A DNA stretch of 64,000 nucleotides from Liolophura sinensis (taxonomy: Eukaryota; Mollusca; Polyplacophora; Chitonida; Chitonidae): positions 397,001-461,000 of the forward strand of contig NW_027017958.1 in assembly GCF_032854445.1 (NCBI RefSeq), given 5' to 3'. Under the pieces are notes generated by a model that was given only the letters and a program-made list of their open reading frames with translations, was not told the origin of the DNA and did not search any database. Position 1 is the first letter of the stretch. The number at the start of each line of letters is the position of its first letter. The translations under genes and the position numbers were made by a program. Shown one piece after another: positions 38,701 to 52,000 of this stretch.

Positions 38701-41700
38701 GAACATTGTAATCCTTATAATTGCATGTTCAGTTACCAGATGAACATTGTAATCATTATAAAAACATCATCAGTTGCAAGGTGAACATTGTAATCAGTAT
38801 ACAAGCATGCTCAGTTGCAAAATGGACATTGTAATCATTGCAATAGCATATTCAGGTACAAGATGATGTTGTAATCATTATAATAATGTGCTCAGTTACA
38901 AGGTGAACATTGTAATCATTACAATATCGTGCTCAGTTACAATATGAACATTGTAATAATTTAATAGCGTGTTTAGTTACAAAATGAACATTGAAACCAT
39001 TATAAGAGAATGTTCAGTGCCAAGATAAACATTGCAATCATTATAATAGCATATTCAGTTACAAGATGAACATTATAATAACCTAATACTGTGTTCAGTT
39101 ACAAAATGAACATTAAAATTGTGATAATAGCACGTTCAGTGACAAGGTGAACATTTAAATCATTATAATAGCATGCTCAGTTACAAGGTGAACATTGTAA
39201 TCATTATAGTAGCGTCAACTGTTACAAAATCATCATTGTAATCAATATAATAGCATGCCTAGTTACAAAATGAATATTGCAATTATTATATTAGCATATT
39301 TCATTACAAGATGAACATTGTAATCATTATTATAGCATATGTAGTTATAAGATGAGCATTGTAATCAGTATAAAAGCATGTTCTGTTGCAAAATGAACAT
39401 TGTAATCATTATTTTAGCATGTTCAGTTACAAGATGAACATTGTAATCATAATAACAGCATGGTCAGTTACAAGATGAACACTGTAATCATTGTAATAGC
39501 ATGCTCAGTTACAAGATGAACATTGTAATCAGTATTATAGCATATTCGGTTACAGGATGAACATTGCAATAACCTAATACCGTGTTCAGTTACAAAATGA
39601 ACATTAAAACTATTATAATATCACTTTCAGTGACATGGTGAACATTGTAATCATTATAATAGCATGTTCAGTTACGAGGTGATTATTGTAATTACTAGAA
39701 TAGCACGTTCAGTTACAAGACACCCTTTGTAATTATTATAATAGCATCTTCAGTTACAAGATAAACATTGTAATCATTATATTAGCACGTTTAGTTGAAA
39801 CGTGAGGATTGTAATTGATATAATAGCATGTTCAGTTACAAGATAAATATTTTAGTTATTGTAATGGCATGTTTATTTACAAGGTGAACATTGTAATCAT
39901 TATAATAACATGTTTACTTACAAGATGATCATTGTAATCATCATATTAGGACGTTCAGTTACAAGATGAACATTGTAATTATTATAAAAGCATGTTCACT
40001 TACTAAATGAACATTGTAATTATTATAATATCATGCTTAGTTACAAGATGAACATTGTTATCAGTATAATAGCATGTTCAGTAACAACATAAACATTGTA
40101 ATCATTATAATAGCATGCTCAATTACAAGATGAACATTGTAATCAGTATAATAGCATGCTCAGTTACAAAATTAACAATGTAATCATTATACTAGTATGC
40201 TCAGTTACAAGATGAACATTGTAATCATTATAATAACATGTTCAGTTACCAGAGAGAACGACGTTAAGACCCAAGCACTCACTCAGTTACCAGATGAACA
40301 TTGTAATCATTATATTAGGATGTTCAGTTACAAGATGAACATTGTAATCAATATAATAGCATATTCAGTTACAAAGTCAACATTGTAATCGACATAATAG
40401 CATGTTTAGTTACAAAATGAACATTGTAATCATTATACTAGTATGCCCAGTTACAAGATGAACATTGTTATCAGTATAATGGCATGTTCAGTTACAACAT
40501 GAACATTGTAATCATTATAATAGCATGTTCAGTTACAAGATGAACATTGTAATCAGTATAATAGCATGCTCAGTTACAAAATTAATATTGTAATCATTAT
40601 AATAGCGTCAACGGTTACAAAATCATCATTGTAATCAATATAATAGCATGCTCATTTACAAAATTAATATTGCAGTTACTATATTAGCATATTTCATTAC
40701 AAGATGAACATTGTAATCAGTATTATAGCATATGTAGTTACAAGATGAACATTGTAATCATTATAAAAACATCATCAGTGACAAGGTGAACATTGTAATC
40801 AGTATAAAAGCATTGTCAGTTGCAAAATGGACATTGTAATCATTACATTAGCATATTAACTTACAAGATGAATATTGTAATCATTATAATAACATCATCA
40901 GTTACAAACAAACATTGTATTCATTATATTAGCACGTTCAATTACAAGATGAACATTGTAATCATTATAAAAGCATGTTCAGTTACAAGGTGAACATTGT
41001 AATCATTATAAAAACATGCTCAGTTACTAGATGAACATTTAAATCATTATAATAGCATGTTCAGTTACAAGGTGGACATTTTAATCAGTATAAAAGCATG
41101 CTCAGTTGCAAAATGGACATTGTAATCATTACATTAGCATATTCAGTTACAAGATGAATATTGTAACATTATAATAACATCATCAGTTACAAAATGAACA
41201 TTGTATTCATTATATTAGCACGTTCAATTACAAGATGAACATTGTAATCATTATAATATCATGCTCAGTTGCAAGATGAAGATTGTAATCGACATAATAG
41301 CATGTTCAGTTACAAGATGAACATTGTAATCATTGTAATAGCATGTTCAGTTACAAAGTGAACATTGTAATCGACATAATAGCATGTTTAGTTACAAGAT
41401 GAACATTGTAATCATTGTAATAGCATGTTCAGTTACAAAGTGAACATTGTAATCGACATAATAGCATGTTCAGTTACAAGATGAACATTGTAATCATTAT
41501 AAAAACATCATCAGTTGCAAGGTGAACATTGTAATTAGAATACAAGCATGCTCAGTTGCAAAATGGACATTGTAATCATTACAATAGCATATTTAGGTAC
41601 AAGATGAACATTGTAATCATTATAATAATGTGCTCAGTTACAAGGTGAACATTGTAATCATTACAATAGGGTGCTCAGTTACAATATGAACATTGTAATC

Positions 41701-42293
41701 ATTATAATAGCATGTTCAGTTACAGGATGAACATTGTAATAATTTAATAGCGTGTTCAGTTACAAAATGAACATTGAAACCATTATAAGAGAATGTTCAG
41801 TGCCAAGATAAACATTGCAATCATTATAATAGCATATTCAGTTACAAGATGAACATTATAATAACCTAATACTGTGTTCAGTTACAAAATGAACATTAAA
41901 ATTGTTATAATAGCACGTTCAGTGACAAGGTGAACATTTAAATCATTATAATAGCATGCTCAGTTACAAGGTGAACATTGTAATCATTATAATAGCGTCA
42001 ACTGTTACAAAATCATCATTATAATCAATATAATAGCATGCCTAGTTGCAAAATGAATATTGCAATCATTATATTAGCATATTTCATTACAAGATGAACA
42101 TTGTAATCATTATTATAGCATATGTAGTTATAAGATGAGCATTGTAATCAGTATAAAAGCATGTTATGTTGCAAAATGAACATTGTAATCATTATTTTAG
42201 CATGTTCAGTTACAAGATGAACATTGTAATCATAATAACAGCATGGTCAGTTACAAGATGAACACTGTAATCATTGTAATAGCATGTTCAGTT
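35745..42293. repeat. Block-less HOR, second copy (6,549 bp)
   Basis: Repeats the first copy without its 286-bp and 819-bp internal duplications. The SINE-tail monomer recurs at exactly +6,549 bp from the first copy. Small differences are scattered. A third, partial copy runs from 42294 to about 42850. Confidence 0.85.
40253..40282 (+). repeat. SINE-tail segment inside a 41-bp monomer (6)
   Basis: Same GTTAAGACCC variant as at 33704, 6,549 bp later, again with no block after it. Confidence 0.8.
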
Positions 42294-43074
42294 ACTAGAT
42301 TACCATTGTAATAATTTAATAGCGTGTTCAGTTACAAAATGAACATTGAAATCATTATAATAGAATGTTCATTGGCAAGATGAACATTGTAATCATTATA
42401 ATAGCATATTCAGTTACAAGATGAACATTATAATAACCTAATACCGTGTTCATTTACAAAATCAACATTAAAATTATTAAAATAGCACGTTCAGTGACAA
42501 AATGATCATTAAAATTATTATAATAGCATGCTCAGTTACAAGGTGAACATTGTAATCATTATAATAGCGTCAACGGTTACAAGATGAACATTGTAAAAGT
42601 TAAAATAGCGTGTTCAGATACAAAATGAACATTGAAATCATTATAATAGAATGTTCAGTGGCAAGATAAACATTGTAATCATTATAATAGCATATTCAGT
42701 TACAAGATGAACATTATAATAACCTAATACCGTGTTCATTTACAAAATGAACATTAAAATTATTAAAATAGCACGTTCAGTGACAAAATGATCATTAAAA
42801 TTATTATAATAGCATGCTCAGTTACAAGGTGAACATTGTAATCATTATAATAACATGTTCACTTACAAGATGAACATTGTAATCATTATATTAGGACGTT
42901 CAGTTACAAGATGAACATTGTAATCATTATAATAGCATGTTCAGTTACAAAATGAAAATTGTAATTATTATAATATCATGCTTAGTTACAAATTTAACAA
43001 TGTAATCATTATACTAGTATGCTCAGTTACAAGATGAACATTGTAATCATTATAATAACATGTTCAGTTACCAG

Positions 43075-43104
43075 AGAGAACGACGTTAAAACCCAAGCAC
43101 TCAC
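43075..43104 (+). repeat. SINE-tail segment inside a 41-bp monomer (7)
   Basis: GTTAAAACCC form, 820 bp (20 x 41) before the next copy. The following monomer reads CATTGGAATC, a private change. Confidence 0.8.
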
Positions 43105-43894
43105 TCAGTTACCAGATGAACATTGGAATCATTATATTAGGACGTTCAGTTACAAGATGAACATTGTAATCAATATAATAGCATATTCAGTTACAAAATG
43201 AACATTGTAATTATTATAATATCATGCTTAGTTACAAGATGAACATTGTTATCAGTATAATAGCATGTTCAGTTACAACATAAACATTGTAATCATTATA
43301 ATAGCATGTTCAGTTACAAGGTGATTTTTGTAATTACTATAATAGCATGGTCAGTTACAAGACACCCTTTGTAATTATTATAATAGCATCTTCAGTTACA
43401 AGATAAACATTGTAATCATTATTTTAGCACGTTTAGTTAAAACGTGAGGATTGTAATCGATATAATAGCATGTTCTGCTACAAGATAAATATTGTAATTA
43501 TTGTAATGGCATTTTCATTTACAAGGTGAACATTGTAATCATTATAATAACATGTTCACTTACAAGATGAACATTGTAATCATTTTATTAGGACGTTCAG
43601 TTACAAGATGAACATTGTAATCATTATAATAGCATGTTCAGTTACAAAATGAACATTGTAATTATTATAATATCATGCTTAGTTACAAGATGAACATTGT
43701 TATCAGTATAATAGCATGTTCAGTTACAACATAAACATTGTAATCATTATAATAGCATGCTCAATTACAAGATGAACATTGTAATCAGTATAATAGCATG
43801 CTCAGTTACAAATTTAACAATGTAATCATTATACTAGTATGCTCAGTTACAAGATGAACATTGTAATCATTATAATAACATGTTCAGTTACCAG

Positions 43895-43924
43895 AGAGAA
43901 CGACGTTAAAACCCAAGCACTCAC
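43895..43924 (+). repeat. SINE-tail segment inside a 41-bp monomer (8)
   Basis: Ends 229 bp before block 4. Together with the copy at 43075 it marks an 820-bp spacing that differs from the 369-bp spacing before blocks 1 and 5. Confidence 0.8.
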
Positions 43925-45039
43925 TCAGTTACCAGATGAACATTGTAATCATTATATTAGGACGTTCAGTTACAAGATGAACATTGTAATCAATATAATA
44001 GCATATTCAGTTACAAAATGAACATTGTAATCATTATACTAGTATGCCCAGTTACAAGATGAACATTGTAATCAGTATAATAGCGTGCTCAGTTACAAGA
44101 TGAACATTGTAATCATTATAATAGCATGTTCAGTTACCAGATGAACATTGTAAGAATTATTTTTAGAATAAATCGCTTCCAAACTCTGGTATATTCACTA
44201 TAGTTTAACTAAACGCCATCATATCGTATTTAAGTTAATTACATGTAATATTGTAATAGGCATGTTCTTAAGTCAAGTGGCCCTTTGTTTAGCCTTTTAA
44301 AACGGAAACTACAGGTATGCACATTTAAGAGAACTTATGTTTGTCCTTTTTTAAAACCATTTTCTTCATTCCTCAATGAAAAATACATGCATTGTTTCGC
44401 ACCCCTATTTGCAGCGTACTGGCAATGGGCCAAATGTGTAGAATACGATATCTGTGAAATTAATCTGACTGCAATAAGATCAGAAAATTCGACCCCAATT
44501 CTTTGATGGTTTCTCTACGGTTCTTCTATATCGGGACTAGTCTTGCTGACAATGGTAACTCATGCTCGTCGGCAGGTACACGTACGTTAATGAGATCAAT
44601 AACTTTGTCTCTTTCTTTCAGGACAAATATGTACCTTATTAAACTAACGGTTTTGACAGATAAATGTAACAGCTCTGTGATCTCATCATGTTAGAAATGA
44701 AATAAAAAATGCGATATAGACGTACTTGAGCTCCTAATATGTTTTTTCCAGAGTGCTTACGGTGGACTTCGTTTGGATTCTGTGAGGGTTTTGATAGGTC
44801 TGTTATATGTTAATTGTGGATTACTGAAAACTCGCACCACTAATATTATATGTACAAACATGTATGCTTAAAGCCTTCCTTTCACTAGGAAATAAAATAG
44901 CCTGAGTAGGAGCCTTGTCAGGTGGGGTTATGTATGGGAGGACTAAGGTTTGCCTGAAGTGAAAGACATAGGTACAGTAAATGGCGCAGAGACATACATG
45001 TCTTTACAAATAAATGTTATCTGATCGTCAGTTGCACAG

Positions 45040-45407
45040 ACCGGCCCGGATAGCACAGTTGGTAGAGCGTCCGCTTCGGGACCGGTAGATCCAGGATCAA
45101 TCCTTGGTCGAGTCACACCTAAGACTTTAAAAGAGGAAGTTGTAACTTCCTCGTTTGGCGTTCAGCATGAAGGGGATAGTGCAACGACTGGTTGACCCGT
45201 TTCAGTATAATGGCTCGGGCGGGGCGGCTTACTTGCCTTCGGTAAGTCGTCTCAGTGATGCAGCACTAAATAAAAGAGCGGTGAAAATCCGTCCTCCTGC
45301 AACAAGGAGGCACATTACACGTGCATGCACCCTAATGATTCCTTCGTCGTCATATGACTGAAAAATTGTTGAGTACGACGTTAAACCCCAAGCACTCACT
45401 CACTCAC
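45040..45407 (+). mobile_element. tRNA-derived SINE-1 (copy 4)
   Basis: Same inherited insertion and flanking 12-bp repeat. A box 45051-45062, B box 45095-45103. Confidence 0.87.
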
Positions 45408-45476
45408 TCAGTTGCACAGCGACATACATGTCTATACAGAAAAATGCTATCTGATCGCAGTCAGTGTAAAATTCCT

Positions 45477-45611
45477 GACGGTGTTTACTGTGCAGCAGAG
45501 ATTCAGGATGGTGCTTACTGTGTAGCAGAGTTTCAGGATGGTATTTACTGTGCAGCAGAGATTCAGGATGGTGTTTACGGTGCAACAGAGATTCAGTATG
45601 GTGTTAATTGA
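45477..45611 (+). repeat. 30-bp minisatellite (copy 4)
   Basis: Same ~4.5 units as in the other blocks. Confidence 0.9.
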
Positions 45612-45858
45612 TTTAATCAACGATTCAGGAAAACACAGTGATCCAGGTTTAGAAGCTGCCTGACTTCAGGTTATATTAATATCTTGAAGTAATGATACTT
45701 CGTTGCTTGAAACCATTTAAACATCCGAATTCCACTGACTCTGTCAACACGCTGGATGAAAGAATAAATTGGAGTGAAATCAGTTAGAGAAACACATGAT
45801 TTTCTATCGGCCTCACAACGTTTTACATTTTACTTACTTATTTAATTTTTGTTTGAGG

Positions 45859-46044
45859 AGGGCCTCAGTTACCGAGGGGGTCAGCACGCCATCGCCCTGC
45901 AATGGGCTTCCAACCGATGCGGTCGCTGTGAGTTCAAGTCCAGCTCAGGCTGGCTTCCTCTTTTTGCCGTCCATGAGGAGGTCTTCTGGCAACCTGCGGG
46001 TAGTCGTGGGTTTCCCCCAGTACACCAAATAAATAAATAAATAA
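45859..46044 (+). mobile_element. tRNA-derived SINE-2 (copy 4)
   Basis: Same element with the GGCTTCC form. B box at 45932-45940, AAAT-type tail. Confidence 0.82.
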
Positions 46045-49000
46045 TGTTACGACCCAAACTGTCTGTATTATAAAGAGATGGCTTGTTCGAAATACACGAC
46101 AGTTTAGCCGCACAAAAAAGTAACCAAAACCAGCAGATTTTATTTTTCAACAATTTATTACATTTAACAGGAACAGATAACAAGACTTTTACAAGAGCTA
46201 AAATACTTAAGTTTAACAAGAAATGATAGCAATATCTATACAAATACTAAAGTACTTACACAATGCTGAAAAATGCACAGAGGCAATATTTACAAGAGCG
46301 AAAGTCCACAGTATAACTGAGTGTATGACGACATATACACAAAATTCCACAGACAGGGTCCGTGTACTAAATAAGCACTGTGTACACAAGAGCACAAATT
46401 AAGCCTTTGAAGCCTTTGTTGCTAACTAGATAGCGTTTTAGATCTCTTGAAATGACACCTGAAAGGTTTGATTCAATTGTTGTGTAACAGTAATCACCGA
46501 ATGACTGGATGATTGGGTTTGACGTCACATTGTAATGCAAGAATGAAAGAAAGATTCAAAGGTTGAAAGCAATCACTGCGAGGTGTTACTTAAAAATCAG
46601 GTTGCCTTACACCTGTCAAGGCACGGGATACCACGGATTGCAGATAGTTCTCTGCTGATTTATTTTCATTTATTTTTGTCGATTGTTGAGAAACCTTGCT
46701 ATAATGACTGAAAAGAAAAACGATCATAAAAGCTGCGGGACCAAGTGTTCTCTGTAATCCCACATGGAACACTGGGGTTAGAGCTGATTTCCTAGCTGGC
46801 ACCATCTTTTAAGTGCCAATATTGAGAAATGCCTTCTATTTCTTCTCAACGATCAACGGTACAAAGATGCAGTTTGGACCAAATACACACTAAAAAGCTC
46901 ATCTTATCCCCACACATTATCCAGACTAAATGTTTCATTTTTCCCCTCAGCTGAAATAGACTATATCCAGTTAAAGAGACACGTGTTTTATAATAGCATG
47001 CTCAGTTACAAGATAAACATTGTAATCATTATATTAGCATGCTCAGTTACAAGGTGAACATTGTAATCATTATATTAGCACGCTCAGTTACAAGGTAAAC
47101 ATTGTAATCATTATAATAGAAAGCTCAGTTACAAGATGAAAATTGTAATCATAATAGAATATTCAGTTACAAGATGAACATTGTAATCATTATTATAGCA
47201 TGTTCAGTTACAAGGTGAACATTGTAATCATTATAAAAACATGCCCAGTTACAAGATGAACATTGTAATAGTTAAAATAGCATGTTCAGTTACGAATTCA
47301 ACATTGTAATCATTATAATAGCATGCTCAGTTGCAAGATAAACATTGTAATCATTATAATATCATTTTCAGTTACAAGATGAAGATTGTAATCGACATAA
47401 TAGCATGTTCAGTTACAAAATGAACCTTGTCATCATTAAAATAGCATGTTCAGTTAAAAGGTGAACATTGTAATCATTATAAAAACATGCTCAGTTACAA
47501 GATGAACATTGTAATCATTATAATAGCATGTTCAGTTACAAGGTGGACATTGTAATCATTATAAAAGCATGCTCAGTTGCAAAATGGACATTGTAATCAT
47601 TACATCAGCATATTCAGTTACAAGATGAATATTGTAATCATTAAAATGACATCATCAGTTACAAAATGAACATTGTATTCATTATATTAGCACGTTCAAT
47701 TACAAGATGAACATTGTAATCATTATAATAATGTGCTCAGTTACAAGGTGAACATTGTAATCATTACAATAGCGTGCTCAGTTACAAGATGAACATTGTA
47801 ATCATTATAAAAACATGCCCAGTTACAAAATGAACATTGTAATAGTTATAATGGCATGTTCAGTTACGAAGTGAACATTGTAATCATTGTAATAGCATGT
47901 TCAGTTACAAAGTGAACATTGTAATCCTTATAATTGCATGTTCAGTTACAAGATGAACATTGTAATCATTATAAAAACATCATCAGTTGCAAGGTGAACA
48001 TTGTAATCAGTATACAAGCATGCTCAGTTGCAAAATGGACATTGTAATCATTACAATAGCATATTTAGTTACAAGATGAACATTGTAATCATTATAATAA
48101 TGTGCTCAGTTACAAGGTGAACATTGTAATCATTACAATAGCCTGCTCAGTTACAAGGTGAACATTGTAATCATTATAAAAACATGCCCAGTTACAAGAT
48201 GAACATTCTAATAGTTAAATTAGCATGTTCAGTTACGAAGTGAACATTGTAATCATTATAATAGCATGCTCAGTTGCAAGATAAACATTGTTATCCTTAT
48301 AATATCATTTTCAGTTACAAGATGAAGATTGTAATCGACATAATAGCATGTTCAGTTACAAAGTAAACATTGTAATCATTATAATAGCGTCAACGGTTAC
48401 AAAATCATCATTGTAATCAATATAATAGCATGCTCAGTTACAAAATGAATATTGCAATCATTATATTAGCATATTTTATTACAAGAGGAACAATGTAATC
48501 ATTATTATAGCATATGTAGTTACAAGATGAACATTGTAATCATTATAAAAACATCATCAGTTACAAAGTGAACATTGTAATCAGTATAAAAGCATGCTCA
48601 GTTGCAAAATAGACATTGTAATCATTACATTAGAATATTCAGTTACAAGATCAATATTGTAATCATTATAATAACATCATCAGTTACAAAATGAACATTG
48701 TATTCATTATATTAGCACGTTCAATTACAAGATGAACATTGTAATCTTTATAATAACATCATCAGTTACAAAATGAACATTGTATTCATTATATTAGCAC
48801 GTTCAATTACAAGATGAACATTGTAATCATTATAATATCATGCTCAGTTGCAAGATGAAGATTGTAATCGACATAATAGCATGTTTAGTTACAAGATGAA
48901 CATTGTAATCATTGTAATAGCATGTCCAGTTACAAAGTGAACATTGTAAGCCTTATAATTACATGTTCAGTTACAAGATGAACATTGTAATCATTATAAA

Positions 49001-52000
49001 AACATCATCAGTTGCAAGGTGAACATTGTAATCATTATAAAAACATGCTCAGTTACTAGATGAACATTGAAATCATTATAATAGCACGTTCAGTTACAAG
49101 GTGGACATTGTAATCAGTATAAAAGCATGCTCAGTTGCAAAATGGACATTATAATCATTACATTAGCATATTCAGTTACAAGATGAATATTTTAATCATT
49201 ATAATAACATCATCAGTTACAAAATGAACATTGTATTCATTATATTAGCACGTTCAATTACAAGATGATCATTGTAATCATTATAATATCATGCTCAGTT
49301 GCAAGATGAACATTGTAATCGACATAATAGCATGTTCAGTTACAAGATGAACATTGTAATCATTGTAATAGCATGTTCAGTTACAAAATGAACATTGTAA
49401 TCCTTATAATTGCATGTTCAATTACAAGATGAACATTGTAATCATTATAAAAACATCATCAGTTGCAAGGTGAACATTGTAATCAGTATACAAGCATGCT
49501 CAGTTGCAAAATGGACATTGTAATCATTACAATAGCATATTTAGTTACAAGATGAACATTGTAATCATTATAATAATGTGCTCAGTTACAAGGTGAACAT
49601 TGTAATCATTACAATAGCGTGCTCAGTTACAAGATGAACATTATAATCATTATAATAGAATGTTCAGTGACAAGATAAACATTGCAATCATTATAATAGC
49701 ATATTCAGTTACAAGATGAACATTATAATAACATAATACCGTGTTCAGTTACAAAATGAACATTAAAATTATTATAATAGCACGTTCAGTGACAAGGTCA
49801 ACATTTAAATCATTATATTAGCATGCTCAGTTACAAGGTGAACATTGTAATCATTATAATAGCGTCAACGGTTACAAAATCATTATTGTAAGTAATATAA
49901 TATCATGCTCAGTTACAGAATGAATATTGCAATTATTATATTAGCATATTTCATTACAAGATGAACATTGTAATCATTATTATAGCATATGTAGTTACAA
50001 GATGAACATTGTAATCAGTAAAAAAGCATGTTCAGTTGCAAAATGAATATTGTAATCATTATATTAGCCTGTTCAGTTACAAGATAAACATTGTAATCAT
50101 AACAACAGCATGGTCAGTTACAAGATGAACATTGTAATCATTGTAATAGCATGCTCAGTTACAAGATGAACATTGTAATCATTATAATAGCATATTCGGT
50201 TACAGGATGAATATTGCAATAACCTAATACCGTGTTCAGTTACAAAATAAACATTAAAACTATTATAATATCACTTTCAGTGACATGGTGAACATTGTAA
50301 TCATTATAATAGCATGTTCAGTTACAAGGTGATTTTTGTAATTACTATAATAGCATGTTCAGTTACAAGGTGAACATTGTAATCATTATAAAAACATGCT
50401 CAGTTACAAGATGAACATTGTAATCATTATATTAGCATGTTCAGTTACAAGGTGGACATTGTAATCAGTATAAAAGCATGCTCAGTTGCAAAATGGACAT
50501 TGTAATCATTACATTAGCATATTCAGTTACAAGATGAATTCTGTAATAATTATAATAACATCATCAGTTACAAAATAAACCTTGTATACATTATATTAGC
50601 ACGTTCAATTACAAAGTAAACATTGTAATCATTATAAGAGCGTCAACGGTTACAAATTCATCATTGTAATCAATATAATGGCATGCTCAGTTACAAAATA
50701 AATATTTCAATCATTATATTACCATATTTCATTACAAGATGAACATTGTAATCATTATTATAGCATATGTAGTTACAAGATGAACATTGTAATCATTATA
50801 AAACATCATCAGTTTCAAGGTGAACATTGTAATCAGTATAAAAGCATACTCATTTGCAAAATGGACATTGTAATCATTACATTAGCATATTCACTTACAA
50901 GATGAACATTGTAATCATTATAATAACATCATCAGTTACAAAATGTACATTGTATTCATTACATTAGCACGTTCAATTAGAAGAGGAACATTGTAATCAT
51001 TATAAAAGCATGTTCAGTTACAAGGTGGACATTGTAATCAGTATAAAAGCATGCTCAGTTGCAAAATGGACTTTGTAATCATTACATTAGCATATTCAGT
51101 TACAAGATGAATATTGTAATCATTATAATAACATCATCAGTTACAAAATGAACATTGTATTCATTATATTAGCACGTTCAATTACAAGATGAACATTGTA
51201 GTCATTATAATATCATGCTCAGTTGCAAGATGAAGATTGTAATCGACATAATAGCATGTTCAGTTACAAGATGAACATTGTAATCATTGTAATAGCATGT
51301 TCAGTTACAAAGTGAACATTGTAATCCTTATAATTGCATGTTCAGTTACAAGATGAACATTGTAATCATTATAAAAACATCATCAGTTGCAAGGTGAACA
51401 TTGTAATCAGTATACAAGCATGCTCAGTTGCAAAATGGACATTGTAATTATTACAATAGCATATTCAGTTGCAAGATGAACATTGTAATCATTATAAAAA
51501 TGGGCTCAGTTACAAGGTGAACATTGTAATCATTACAATAGCGTGTTCAGTTACAAGGTGAACATTGTAATCATTATAATAGCATGTTCAGTTACTAGAT
51601 TACCATTGTAATAATTTAATAGCGTGTTCAGTTACAAAATGAACATTGAAATCATTATAATAGAATGTTCATTGGCAAGATGAACATTGTAATCATTATA
51701 ATAGCATATTCAGTTACAAGATGAACATTATAATAACCTAATACCGTGTTCATTTACAAAATGAACATTAAAATTGTTAAAATAGCACGTTCAGTGACAA
51801 AATGATCATTAAAATTATTATAATAGCATGCTCAGTTACAAGGTGAACATTGTAATCATTATAATAGCGTCAACGGTTACAAGATGAACATTGTAAAAGT
51901 TAAAATAGCGTGTTCAGATACAAAATGAACATTGAAATCATTATAATAGAATGTTCAGTGGCAAGATAAACATTGTAATCATTATAATAGCATATTCAGT

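Larger units (their letters stand above)
25660..44153. repeat. 41-bp satellite array 3, 18,494 bp, with block-less HOR
   Basis: The longest uninterrupted satellite in the window, about 450 monomers. It opens with the monomer order seen after blocks 1 and 2, diverges by about 28 kb into a different order, and returns near 42,850 to the order that precedes blocks. In between lies a tandem HOR of about 6.55 kb that has the SINE-tail monomer but no 2.84-kb block. No gene or non-satellite insert longer than a monomer is visible. Confidence 0.95.
44154..46990. repeat. 2.84-kb interspersed block, copy 4
   Basis: 2,837 bp, same architecture. Groups with copies 1 and 5 (TA at 44199-44200, GGCTTCC, GATAGC). 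Private differences include AAGAAAAACG near 46,715 and CTATATCC near 46,965. The left (to ~44,990), middle (45612-45858) and right (46045-46990) stretches hold nothing I recognise. Confidence 0.93.
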
